Assembly (NCBI RefSeq): GCF_000429625.1
Contig: NZ_AUCF01000028.1
Location: 1-64,000 of the forward strand
DNA length: 64,000 bases
Source of the DNA: Azospirillum halopraeferens DSM 3675
GTDB lineage: Bacteria > Pseudomonadota > Alphaproteobacteria > Azospirillales > Azospirillaceae
Direction: 5' to 3'
Position 1 is the first letter of the stretch; each line of letters starts with the position of its first letter. The position numbers and the translations under genes were made by a program. Under the pieces are notes generated by a model that was not told the DNA's origin, did not search any database, and saw only the letters and a program-made list of their open reading frames with translations. Positions 1 to 9,700 of the stretch are shown here, piece after piece.

Positions 1-231
1 CTGCGCTCGGCCTCGCAGACGCTGTCGACGAACCTGAACGTCATCACCACCCGCGAGAGCTTCACCAAGGAGTTCAGCGACGTGCTGGTGGAAGGTGCGA
101 ACAAGCTGACGCTGGCCGACCAGAACGAGGAAGGCGCCAAGCTGCTGGCCCTGCAGACGCAGCAGCAGTTGGGCTCCATCGCCCTGTCGCTGGCCAACCA
201 GTCGCAGCAGTCGATCCTGCGGCTGTTCTAA
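1..231 (+). CDS. Flagellin, C-terminal fragment (5' end outside window)
   Basis: Frame 1 is open from the first base and ends at TAA 229-231, giving 76 residues. The fragment has the helical, Gln/Asn/Ser-rich character of a flagellin C-terminal D0 domain: it contains a TLADQNEEGAKLLALQTQQQ stretch and ends in QQSILRLF, close to the usual flagellin end where the last helix packs into the filament core. In flagellins this part drives polymerisation and carries export and chaperone contacts. The gene is followed at once by a strong terminator and then by flbT, whose product in other alphaproteobacteria binds flagellin mRNA leaders. Only the C-terminal part is visible, so the flagellin class (polar or lateral) cannot be told. 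Confidence 0.85.
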   Translation: MRSASQTLSTNLNVITTRESFTKEFSDVLVEGANKLTLADQNEEGAKLLALQTQQQLGSIALSLANQSQQSILRLF

Positions 232-261
232 ACCGGCGGGTTGGGGTAGGATCGCCCCGGG

Positions 262-295
262 CGGGCGGCGGCGCGAGCCGCCGCCCGTTTTCTTT
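262..295 (+). terminator. Intrinsic terminator after flagellin gene
   Basis: An 11-bp perfect GC stem (262-272 pairing with 277-287) closes a GCGA tetraloop and is followed by TTTTCTTT at 288-295. It starts about 30 nt after the flagellin stop. This is the clearest Rho-independent terminator in the window and separates flagellin from flbT. Confidence 0.9.
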
Positions 296-369
296 GGTGG
301 TGCGGCGCGTGCCGGGCGGTGAGACCCGTGGCGGCGACACGTCGTTCGGCAGGCCCCGGGTAGTCTCTC

Positions 370-807
370 ATGCCTTTGAAGTTCGTCCTTCGTCCCAACG
401 AAAAAGTCATCATCAACGGTGCCGTCATCGGTGCCGGCGATCGGCCGGGCTCTTTCTTCCTCTACAACACCGCCAATTTCCTGCGCGGGCGGGAGGTGTT
501 GAAGGAAGAGCAGATCGACTGCATCGAGAAGAAGCTCTACTTCGTCATACAGCTCATCTACATCTTCCCCGAAGATGCGGAGCTGAACCTGACCCGGTTC
601 GGCGCCATTCTCGATGAAACGCGCGCCGCCCGTCCCGACAGCCTTCGGGACCTGGACGAGATCGAGCGGCTGGTGAGGGCGCAGAACTATTACCGGGCGC
701 TGAAGATCTGCCGGAAGCTGTTCCGGTCCGGCGGGACCGGCGGCATGGCCGCGAGCGGTCCCGATGGCGATGACGGAGGCGACCCGCACACCGATCCGGT
801 GCCGTGA
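370..807 (+). CDS. flbT: Flagellar biosynthesis regulator FlbT
   Basis: This 145-residue protein matches the FlbT family over about its first 120 residues: the start MPLKFVLRPNEKVIINGAVI, a central region with RGREVLKEEQ and YFVIQLIYIFPED, and the YYRALKICRKLF helix near the C-terminus. In Caulobacter FlbT acts after transcription, binding the flagellin mRNA 5' leader and lowering its stability and translation until the hook is complete; related proteins can have the opposite effect. About 25 Gly/Asp-rich residues at the end are extra compared with typical FlbT. Its position directly after a flagellin gene fits. The stop TGA (805-807) overlaps the GTG start of the next gene (804-806), so the giant TPR-glycosyltransferase is probably translationally coupled to it. 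FlaF, a frequent partner, is not visible here. Confidence 0.9.
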   Translation: MPLKFVLRPNEKVIINGAVIGAGDRPGSFFLYNTANFLRGREVLKEEQIDCIEKKLYFVIQLIYIFPEDAELNLTRFGAILDETRAARPDSLRDLDEIERLVRAQNYYRALKICRKLFRSGGTGGMAASGPDGDDGGDPHTDPVP

Positions 808-3800
808 CCGGTCCGGAGATCCGGGCCGGTGCCGCGTTCGCCGACGCCGTCGCGCTGCACCGCGCCGGCCGGATGGACGAGGCGGAGGCGCTCTACCGCC
901 GGGCCGTGACGGCCGATCCCGGAAACGCCGAGGCGCTGCACCTCGCGGGCGTGCTCGCCTTCCAGATGAAGCACGCGGAACGGGCGTCGGTGCGCATCAC
1001 CGCGGCCCTGGCGGCCGACCCGGCCCTTGCGCCGGCGTGGCGCAGCCTGGCCGTGCTGCTGGCCGCGCGCGGTGACGCGCCGGCCGCCGCGGCCCGCTTC
1101 CGCCGGGCCGCGACGCTGGACCCCGGCGATGCCGACCTGCACTACGATCTGGCACGATCCCTTCAGGCCATCGGGCGCCACGGCGAGGCGGAGCGCGCCT
1201 ACACCGCGGCCCTGGCCCTGCGGCCCGATCACATCGACGCCCGCTATCGCCTGGGCATGATCTACGCCGATGCCGGGCAGCCGGACCTGGCGGCTCCGCA
1301 TCTGGGCGAGGTGGTGGTGCGGGCCCCCGGCCACGCCGCGGCTTGGCGAGCCCTGGCCCTGGCCCTGACCACGCTGCGCCACCCCGACGCCGAATTGGCG
1401 CTGCGGCGGGCCCGATCCGACGCGCCGGGTGATCCGGACCTGAACACCCGGCTGGGACACCTGCTGCTGGAAAGCGGGCGCCATGCTGCGGCGGAGCCGG
1501 CTCTGCGCACGGCGGCGGCGGCGGCCCCCGACCGGCCGCGGCTGCTGTTCGCCCTGGGCAGCGTGTTGCAGGCGCAAGGAAAGCTTGCCGAAGCGGTTGC
1601 CGTCTTCCGCCGCTGCCTGACGCTCGACGGCGGCTACGGTGCGGCCCTCAACAACCTTGGCATCGCCCTGTTCGGGCTGCACCGGCCGGCCGTGGCCGAG
1701 GCGGTTCTGCGCCGGGCCCTGGTGTTGCGTCCCGATGACGCCACGGCGCTCAACAATCTCGGAACCGGGCTGGAGGATGCGCGGCACCTCGACGACGCCG
1801 GTGTCGCCTACGGCCGTGCCGTGCGCCTGCGTCCGGACCACGCCCGGGCCGTGAACAACCTCGGCAGCATCCATGCCGCGCGCAAGCGGTCGCGGCCGGC
1901 CGAAGCGCTGCGCCGCCGGGCGGTGGCCCTGCAACCCGATTTTGCCGATGCCTGGGCCAATCTGGGCCTGATCCACCAGGGGCGGGACCGGCTCGACGCC
2001 GCCGAACGGTTGCAGCGCCGCGCCCTGCGCCTGAACCCCGGCCATGTCCAGGCTCTGACCAACCTCGGCCTGGTCATGCAGATTCACGGCCGATTCGAGG
2101 AGGCCGAGCGTCTGCACCGCATGGCGGTGACGGTGGAACCGGCCTACGCCGACGCGCTGGCCAACCTCGGTCTGGCCCGATGGTCGCGGACGTCCGCGCC
2201 GGACGCCGAAACACCGATGGTGCGCGCCCTGAGGCTGGATGCCGGACAGGCGGTCGCCCGCTTCAACCGCGGTCTGATCCGCCTGTCGCTGGGCGATCTG
2301 GAGGCGGGGTGGCGCGACTACCAGTGGCGGTTTCGCAGCCGCGGTTATGTGGATCGCGCCATCGACGCGCCGCTCTGGGACGAGCCCTCCGCGGCGGGGC
2401 GTACGCTCCTGGTGTGGCGCGAGCAGGGCGTGGGGGACGAACTGATGTTCGCCTCCTGCTACGCCGACGCGGCGGCCCGGGCCGGGCGCACCGTCATCGA
2501 GTGCGACGCCCGGCTGGTGTCCCTGTTTGCCCGCTCGTTTCCGGAGGCGACGGTGCGGCCGGAAAGCGCCGGTGCGGACGGCCGGGAAACGATAATTCTG
2601 CCCGACTGCGACGTCCAGGTGCCGGCCGGCCGGCTGCCCATGCTGGTGCGGGAGCGCCTCGGGGACTTCCCGTCCCGGCCGGCTTGGCTGGTGCCCGACC
2701 CGGTGCGGCTGGCGGCGTGGCGGGAACGGCTGGCCGCGGCGGGCCCGGGGCTGAAGGTCGGCATCGGCTGGCGCAGCAGCCGTATGACCACGGACCGGCG
2801 CCGCGCGTACACCCGGCTGGACCAGTGGGGGCCGCTGTTCGCCATCCCCGGCGTAGTGTACGTCAACCTTCAGTACGATGACTGCGCGGCGGAGATCGCC
2901 GATGCCGAGGCGCGCTTCGGCGTGCGCATCCACCGCTGGGCGGACGTGGACCTGAAAGACGACTTCGAGGCGGCGGCGGCGCTGATGGCAAATCTGGACC
3001 TGGTGATCTCGCCGGCCATGTCGGCGGGGGAACTGGCCGGGGCGCTGGGGGTGCCGGTGTGGCGCTTCGGGGCGGCGGACTGGACGTGGCTGGGCACCGG
3101 GGTGCGGCCGTGGTTCCCCTCCATGCGCGTCTTCGCCCCGCGGCCGGGCGAGGGGCTGGTGGAGGTGCTGGCTCGCATGGCCGCGGAACTGCGCCGCCTG
3201 GCCCGCCCGCCGGAATCGCCGCCGCCGCTCCCCCCGCCCGACCCGGCGGCGGTGGCGGAGGCGGTGGCCCTGTACCGCGCCGGCGACGCGGCCGCGGCGG
3301 AACGCAGCGTACGCGCGGTGCTGGAGACGCAGCCGGATCACCCCGTCGCCCACCATCTGCTGGCGGTCCTGTTGAAGCGGCGCGGCGACGCGGCGGCGGC
3401 GGCGGATCACTTCGGCCGGGCCGCCGCCGGCGACCCCGGCACCGCCGCCGCCCATGCCGGGATGGCGGGTGCCTTGCAGGCGCTGGGACGGCTGCCCGCG
3501 GCGGCGGCGGCGGCGGCCAACGCGGTGGCCGCCGAGCCCGACGGGGCCGAGCACTGGCACAACCGCGGCGCCCTGCTGGCGCTGCTGGGCGAGCCGGAGG
3601 CCGCGGCATGGTGCGCGCGGCGCGCCGTCCTGCTGAAGCCTTATCTGGCCCCGGCGCACAGCCGGCTCGGCACGCTGGCGGCGGGGCGCGGCGACGCAGC
3701 CGCGGCGGCGGCCGGCCACCGCCGGGCCCTGGCCGTTGACCCCGCTCTGGTCGAGGCCCACGTCAACCTCGGCGCAACCCACAACGGGGCCGAGCGGTAC

Positions 3801-6704
3801 GCCGCCGCCGAGGCGAGCCTGCGCCGCGCGCTGGTGCTGGACGACCGCAGCGCCGCCGCATGGACCAACCTGGGCAGCGCCTGCGCCGCCGGCGGCCGGG
3901 CGGTGGAGGCCGAAGCCTGCCATCGCCGTGCTCTGGCCCTGGACGGCGCGTCGCCCGACGCCCATGCCAACCTGGGCCACCTGTTGCGCCGGATCGGCCG
4001 GGCGGCGGAGGCCGAGGACGCCTATCGCGCGGCCCTGACGCTGGCGCCGCGGCATGCCGGCGCCCATTACAACCTGGCCCACCTGCTGCTGGAGCGCGGG
4101 GCGCTGCGCGAGGGCTGGGCCGAGCACGACTGGCGCTTCGCCACCGACCAGTTCCGCGGCCAGGGCCGGCGGCTCGCGGCGCGGCCGTGGCGCGGCGGCA
4201 ATCTCGCCGCGGCGCGGCTGCTGGTGTGGCGGGAGCAGGGCGTGGGAGACGAGGTGATGTTCGCCTCCTGCTACGCCGACCTGACGGCGCGGGCGCGCGG
4301 GGTGGTCATCGAATGCGACCGCCGGCTGGTGTCCCTGTTCGCCCGCTCCTTTCCCGGCGCCACCGTGCGGCCGGTGTCGGCCGATCCGCGGGACGCCGAC
4401 GCGCAGGTGCCGGCGGGTACGCTGCCGCGCTATCTGCGCGGCGACCTCGCCCGCTTTCCGACCCGCCCGGCCTGGCTGGTTCCGGACCCGGCGCGGGTGG
4501 CGGCGTGGCGGGAGCGGCTGACGGCGGCGGGCCCGGGGCTGAAGGTCGGCATCGGCTGGCGCAGCGGTCTGATGACGCAGGAGCGCAGCCGGGCATACAT
4601 CCGCCTGGACGCGTGGGGGCCACTGTTCGCGGTTCCCGGCGTGGAGTGGGTGAACCTTCAGTACGACGATTGCGCGGCGGAGATCGCCGATGCCGAGGCG
4701 CGCTTCGGCGTGCGCATCCACCGCTGGACGGACGTGGACCTGAAGGATGACTTCGAGGCGGCGGCGGCGCTGATGGCAAATCTGGACCTGGTGATCTCGC
4801 CGGCCATGTCGGCGGGGGAACTGGCCGGGGCGCTGGGGGTGCCGGTGTGGCGCTTCGGGGCGGCGGACTGGACGTGGCTGGGCACCGGGGTGCGGCCGTG
4901 GTTCCCCTCCATGCGCGTCTTCGCCCCCGGGCCGGGCGAGGGGCTGGCCGATGTGCCGGCCCGCATGGCCGCGGCGCTGCGCCGCCTCTCCCACCCGCCG
5001 GTGCCGGTTCCTCCCGATGGCGATCCGCAGACCGACCGCATGCTGGAGGAGGCAGCGGAGCACCACCGCCACGGCCGCCGGGACGCCGCGGCTGACCTGT
5101 ACGCGCGGGTGCTCGACCGGCGTCCCGGTGATCCGGTGGCGCTCCACCTCTCGGGCCTGCTGGCGCACCAGGGAGGGGACCACGGGGGTGCCGTCGACCG
5201 CATCACCGCGGCGCTGGCCCGCCGGCCCGACTTCGCGGCGGCCCGGGTCAGCCTCGGCTGTGCCCTGCTGGCCCTTGGCCGCCCGGCGGCGGCGGCGGCC
5301 GCTCTGGGCCGCGCCCTGGCGCTGCGGCCGGACGACGCCGCGGCGCTGACCAATCTCGGCAACGCGCTGGAAGCCTGCCACGCGCTGGACGCCGCGGCGC
5401 TGTGCCACCACCGGGCGCTGGCGACGGACCCCGGCCTCGCCGCGGCCAGCGACAATCTGGGAGCGGTGCTGCTGCGCCTCGACCGGGCGGCGGAGGCGGA
5501 GGTCCTGCATCGGGCGGCCCTGGTTCGCGACCGCGGGCTGGTCGCGGCGTGGGTGAACCTGGGGGTGGCGTTGCGCCGGCTGGGGCGCCGGGAGGGGGCG
5601 TTCGCCGCCTGCCGCCGCGCTCTGGCCCTGGCGCCGGATCTCGCCGATGCCCTGGCCAACCTCGGGCGCCTGCACCGGGAGGACCGGCGTGCCGCCGCGG
5701 CGGAGCGCTGGTGCGGCCGGGCGCTGACGGTCGATCCGGACCACGCCGCTGCCCACTTCACCCTGGGCATGCTGCGCTTGGCCGCGGGCGATACGGCCGC
5801 GGGCTGGGCGGGCTACGACCATCGCTTCCGCGCCCGCGCGCTGGCCGGTGCTGTCCGGCCGATCGATGCGCCGCCGTGGCAGGGCGAGGACCTCACCGGC
5901 CGCAGCATCCTGGTGTGGCGCGAGCAGGGGGTCGGTGACGAGATCCTGTTCGCCTCCTGCCTGCCCGACCTGATCGCCCGGGCCGGGCGCGTGGTCGTGG
6001 AGTGCGACCCGCGGCTGGTCCCGCTGTTCGCCCGCTCCTTCCCGGCAGCCGACGTGCACGGCGCCGCGACGCACGGCGGCCCGGCGTCCGGGGTGCGGGT
6101 GGACTGGCACGCCGCCGCCGGCTCCCTTCCGCGCCGGTTGAGACCGGGGCCGGGGGCTTTCCCCGCCGGAGCCGGCTACCTGCGGCCCGATCCCGGGTGC
6201 GTGGCGTCCTGGCGGGATCGCCTGGCCGCGCTGGCGCCGGGCCTGCGCGTCGGCATCGCCTGGCGCAGCGGGCTGATGACGCCGGACCGGCTGGACGCGT
6301 ACACCGCGCTGGCCGACTGGGGCGCCGTGTTCGCCGTTCCCGGCGTGGTGTTCGTCAGCCTTCAGTACGGGGACTGCGCGGCGGAACTGCGGGCGGCGGA
6401 AAAGACGTACGGCGTGTCCGTTCACCGGTGGGACGACCTGGACCTGAAGGACGACCTGGAAGGAGTGGCGGCACTGGTGGCGAACCTGGATCTGGTGCTG
6501 ACCCCGGCGACCGCGGTCGGCGAACTGGCCGGCGCCCTGGGCGTGCCGGTCTGGCGCTTCGCCGGGGCGGGTGACTGGAGCGCCCTCGGGCAGGCGGTGC
6601 GGCCGTGGTTTCCGTCCATGCGCCTGTTCACCCCCGGTCGGGGCGAACCGCTGCCGGCGGCGCTGGTCGCCATGGCCCGCTGCCTGTCGGCCCTCCGGCC
6701 ATAG
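804..6704 (+). CDS. Giant TPR/GT-B protein with three FlmG-like modules
   Basis: This 1,966-residue protein consists of three repeats of the same two-part module: a run of tetratricopeptide repeats followed by a GT-B type glycosyltransferase domain of about 300 residues. TPR blocks lie at roughly residues 1-490, 810-1100 and 1405-1660, and GT blocks at about 496-800, 1102-1395 and 1664-1966. Each GT block opens with a GxxxxGWxxYxxRF motif and then has LVWREQGVGDE(L/V/I)(M/L)FASC, a VGI(G/A)WRS strand, a DCAAE segment and a NLDLV(I/L)(S/T)PA motif near the C-terminus. TPR plus GT-B is the architecture of Caulobacter FlmG, whose TPRs bind flagellin and whose GT-B domain transfers a nonulosonic acid to it. 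The GTG start overlaps the flbT stop. Flagellin modification is inferred from architecture and position; sugar and target are unknown. The last 77 bp overlap the 3' end of the convergent gene. Confidence 0.8.
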   Translation: MTGPEIRAGAAFADAVALHRAGRMDEAEALYRRAVTADPGNAEALHLAGVLAFQMKHAERASVRITAALAADPALAPAWRSLAVLLAARGDAPAAAARFRRAATLDPGDADLHYDLARSLQAIGRHGEAERAYTAALALRPDHIDARYRLGMIYADAGQPDLAAPHLGEVVVRAPGHAAAWRALALALTTLRHPDAELALRRARSDAPGDPDLNTRLGHLLLESGRHAAAEPALRTAAAAAPDRPRLLFALGSVLQAQGKLAEAVAVFRRCLTLDGGYGAALNNLGIALFGLHRPAVAEAVLRRALVLRPDDATALNNLGTGLEDARHLDDAGVAYGRAVRLRPDHARAVNNLGSIHAARKRSRPAEALRRRAVALQPDFADAWANLGLIHQGRDRLDAAERLQRRALRLNPGHVQALTNLGLVMQIHGRFEEAERLHRMAVTVEPAYADALANLGLARWSRTSAPDAETPMVRALRLDAGQAVARFNRGLIRLSLGDLEAGWRDYQWRFRSRGYVDRAIDAPLWDEPSAAGRTLLVWREQGVGDELMFASCYADAAARAGRTVIECDARLVSLFARSFPEATVRPESAGADGRETIILPDCDVQVPAGRLPMLVRERLGDFPSRPAWLVPDPVRLAAWRERLAAAGPGLKVGIGWRSSRMTTDRRRAYTRLDQWGPLFAIPGVVYVNLQYDDCAAEIADAEARFGVRIHRWADVDLKDDFEAAAALMANLDLVISPAMSAGELAGALGVPVWRFGAADWTWLGTGVRPWFPSMRVFAPRPGEGLVEVLARMAAELRRLARPPESPPPLPPPDPAAVAEAVALYRAGDAAAAERSVRAVLETQPDHPVAHHLLAVLLKRRGDAAAAADHFGRAAAGDPGTAAAHAGMAGALQALGRLPAAAAAAANAVAAEPDGAEHWHNRGALLALLGEPEAAAWCARRAVLLKPYLAPAHSRLGTLAAGRGDAAAAAAGHRRALAVDPALVEAHVNLGATHNGAERYAAAEASLRRALVLDDRSAAAWTNLGSACAAGGRAVEAEACHRRALALDGASPDAHANLGHLLRRIGRAAEAEDAYRAALTLAPRHAGAHYNLAHLLLERGALREGWAEHDWRFATDQFRGQGRRLAARPWRGGNLAAARLLVWREQGVGDEVMFASCYADLTARARGVVIECDRRLVSLFARSFPGATVRPVSADPRDADAQVPAGTLPRYLRGDLARFPTRPAWLVPDPARVAAWRERLTAAGPGLKVGIGWRSGLMTQERSRAYIRLDAWGPLFAVPGVEWVNLQYDDCAAEIADAEARFGVRIHRWTDVDLKDDFEAAAALMANLDLVISPAMSAGELAGALGVPVWRFGAADWTWLGTGVRPWFPSMRVFAPGPGEGLADVPARMAAALRRLSHPPVPVPPDGDPQTDRMLEEAAEHHRHGRRDAAADLYARVLDRRPGDPVALHLSGLLAHQGGDHGGAVDRITAALARRPDFAAARVSLGCALLALGRPAAAAAALGRALALRPDDAAALTNLGNALEACHALDAAALCHHRALATDPGLAAASDNLGAVLLRLDRAAEAEVLHRAALVRDRGLVAAWVNLGVALRRLGRREGAFAACRRALALAPDLADALANLGRLHREDRRAAAAERWCGRALTVDPDHAAAHFTLGMLRLAAGDTAAGWAGYDHRFRARALAGAVRPIDAPPWQGEDLTGRSILVWREQGVGDEILFASCLPDLIARAGRVVVECDPRLVPLFARSFPAADVHGAATHGGPASGVRVDWHAAAGSLPRRLRPGPGAFPAGAGYLRPDPGCVASWRDRLAALAPGLRVGIAWRSGLMTPDRLDAYTALADWGAVFAVPGVVFVSLQYGDCAAELRAAEKTYGVSVHRWDDLDLKDDLEGVAALVANLDLVLTPATAVGELAGALGVPVWRFAGAGDWSALGQAVRPWFPSMRLFTPGRGEPLPAALVAMARCLSALRP
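2865..3159. repeat. Near-identical GT-domain DNA patch, copy 1 (direct repeat of 4653-4947)
   Basis: This 295-bp stretch encodes the end of the first GT-B domain. By eye it differs from 4653-4947 at about seven positions, including synonymous sites, while the flanking parts of the same domains differ much more. A third, inverted copy lies at 8379-8673. Such local identity suggests recent gene conversion or unequal exchange. Confidence 0.85.
4653..4947. repeat. Near-identical GT-domain DNA patch, copy 2
   Basis: This is the second copy of the 295-bp patch, encoding the end of the second GT-B domain of the same giant protein. It is in direct orientation to 2865-3159. Recombination between the two would delete or duplicate exactly one TPR-GT module (about 1.79 kb) in frame. 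Confidence 0.85.
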
Positions 6705-9700
6705 CCGTCAACAGACGGGCGATGCGCCGCGGCACGTCTCTCAACTCTTCGCCGGGACGCGCCGCGAACGCGCGCATGGACGGGAACCACGGCCGCACCC
6801 CGGTCCCCAGCCACGTCCAATCCCGGACGCCGATCCGCCATACGGGGACCCCCAGCGCGCCCGCCAGTTCGCCGATCGCCATGGACGGCGTCAGCACCAG
6901 GTCCAGGTTCGCCACCAGCGCCGCCACCCCTTCCAGGTCGTCCTTCAGGTCCAGGTCCGCCCAGCGGTGGATGCGTACGCCGAACCGGGCTTCGGCGTCG
7001 GCGATCTCCGCCGCGCAGTCGCCGTACTGGAGGGTGATCGCCTGCACGCCCGGCACGGCCAGAACGGGCGCCCAGTCCCCCAGGCTGATGTAGGAGCGTT
7101 CCCGATGGGCGGTGACCACCTGGCTGCGCCAGGCGATGCCGACGCGCAGGCCGGGGCCGGTGGCCGCCACCCGTTCGCGCCACAGGGCGGCCCGCTCCGG
7201 GTCGGGAGCCAGGAAGGCGGGGGCGGCCGGGAAGCGGTCGGGCCGGTCGCGCAGCAGACGGGGCAGGGAGCCGGCAGGGCATTGCACGTCCACGTCGGGC
7301 GGGTCGATGGTCTCGCCGCCCCGGGCGTCCACCGTCTCCGCCCGCACCGTGGCGCGGGGAAAGGCGCGGGCGAACAGGGATACGAGCCGGCGGTCGCATT
7401 CCAGCACCACCGGCCCGCCGGCCCGCTCCAGGTCGCGGTAGCAGGACGCGAACAGGATCTCGTCGCCCAGCCCCTGTTCGTTCCAGACCAGAAGGCGGCG
7501 TCCGGCCAGACGGTTGCCCGTCCACCGCGGCACCGGGATCTGCCGGGCTTTCTGGAGCTGGCGGGCGGAGAAGCGGCGGTCGTACCCGTCCCAGCCCTGC
7601 GCCAGGTCGCCGCGGGCCAGGTGCAGCAGCCCGAGGTTCCATCCCGCCAGGGCGAAGCCGGGGTCCACGCGCAGCGCCCGCTCCAGATAGCGGACGCCGT
7701 CGCCCGGCCGTTCCAGCACGCGGTCCATGGTGCCGCGGTTGTTCAGGGCGTCGGGCAGGTCCGGCCGCAGGGCGAGCGTGCGGCGGTAGTGCCCGTCGGC
7801 GGCGGCGAACCGGCCGCGCTGTTCGTCCACATAGCCCAGATTGGCGTGGGCGGCGGCGTTGTCGGGCTGCAGCCGGATGGCGCGCCGGTGCCAACGCTCC
7901 GCGGCGTCCCACGCCCCGCGCCCCTGGACCAGCAGGCCCAGATGGGTCAGCGCGTCGGCGAAGTCCGGACGCTGCGCCACCGCCCGGGCAAAGGCCTCCT
8001 GCGCCGCCGCCCGGTCGCCCAGGGCCTGCAGGACGAGGCCGCGGTGGTTCCAGGCCAGCGGGAAGTCGGGTTCCACGCCCAGCGCCTTGTCCAGCCAGGC
8101 CAGCGCGTCGGAGTGCAGGCCGGCCTGGTGATAGACCAGCCCCAGAAGGTGCAGGGCGTCGGCATGGTCGCCGCGCAGCCGCAGCACGGCGTGATAGCCG
8201 GCCTCCGCATCGGCCAGCCGGCCGGCCCGGTGCGCGGCCATCGCCGCGGTCAGGTGCGCCTCCGCCTGCCCGTCGTCCGCCGCCGTCGGCGGCATGGCCG
8301 CAGCGGGCTCCGGCGTACCGTGCCGCGGCGTCCCGGCGAGGCTGCGCAACGCCGTGGCCATGCGGGACAGCACCGCGACCAGCCCTTCACCCGGGCGCGG
8401 GGCGAAGACGCGCATGGACGGGAACCACGGCCGCACCCCGGTGCCCAGCCAGGTCCAGTCCGGTGCCCCGAAGCGCCACACCGGCACCCCCAGCGCCCCG
8501 GCCAGTTCCCCCGCCGACATGGCCGGCGAGATCACAAGGTCCAGATTCGCCATCAGCGCCGCCGTCGCTTCGAAATCATCCTTCAGGTCCAGGTCCGCCC
8601 AACGATGGATGCGCACGCCGAAGCGCGCCTCGGCATCGGTGATCTCCGCCGCGCAGTCATCGTACTGAAGGTTCACCCACTCCACGCCGGGAACCGCGAA
8701 CAGGGCGCCCCAGTCGGCCAGTGCGGTGTACGCACCGCGCCGTTCCTGCGTCATCAGGCTGCTGCGCCAGCCGATGCCGACCTTCAGCCCCGGCCCCGCC
8801 GCGGCCATCCGCTCCCGCCACGCCGCCATCCGCGCCGGGTCCGGCACCAGCCAGGACGGGCGGGCCGGAAAGCGGGCGAGGTTGCCGCGCAGATGGCGCG
8901 GCAGGGTGCCCGCCGGCACCTGCGCGTCGGCATCGGGCGGTTCCGCCGGTTCCGCGCCGGCGGCGTCGCAGCGTTCCGCGCGCACGGTAGCGGCCGGGAA
9001 GGAGCGGGCCAGCAGCGATACCAGGCGGCGGTCCGCCTCGATGACGACGGCCCCGCCTGTGGCCGCGGACTCCCCATAGCAGGAGGCGAACAGGATCTCG
9101 TCGCCCACCCCCTGCTCGCGCCACACCAGCAGGCGGCGGCCGTCCATGGGCTCGCCGCGCCAGCGGGGCAGGGGGATGCGGCGGTCCGGCCGCGCCTCGC
9201 CGGCGGCGAAGCGGCGGTCGTATCCGAACCAGCCGCGCGGCAGATCGCCATGGTGCAGCGCCAGAAGGGCCAGGTTGTAGCTGGCGGTGGCGAGGTCCGG
9301 CTTGCGGGCCAGGGCCTCCTCGTAGGTTTCGGCGGCCTGTGCCAGCTTGCCCTGGGCCTGGAGGGCGTTGCCCAGGTTGTACAGGGCTTCGGCGAAGTCC
9401 GGCCTGTGCTTCAGCGCCAGGCGGTGGCACGCTTCGGCCTGGTCGGGGCGCCCCAGCCGCTTCAGCACGCTGCCCAGGTTGTTGAGCGCGCCCACATGGC
9501 CGGGGGCGCGGCGCAGTGCCTCGCGGTAGGCGATCTCCGCCTCCTCGTACGCGGCCTTCTGCTGAAGGGCGGTGCCCAGGTTGTACCAGGCGGTGGCGTC
9601 GTCCGGGCGCAGGTGGACGACGGCGCGGTGCTGCGCCACCGATTCGTCCAGCCGGCCGACCGCCGCCAGCGCGTCGCCCAGATTGTTGCGCGCCTCCGCC

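Noticed and set aside
690..6425. Open frame of 1,911 codons antisense to the triple TPR-GT gene
   Set aside because: Composition is Arg/Gln/Gly/Pro-rich without domain motifs, while the other strand has clear TPR and GT-B sequence. It is a high-GC shadow frame.
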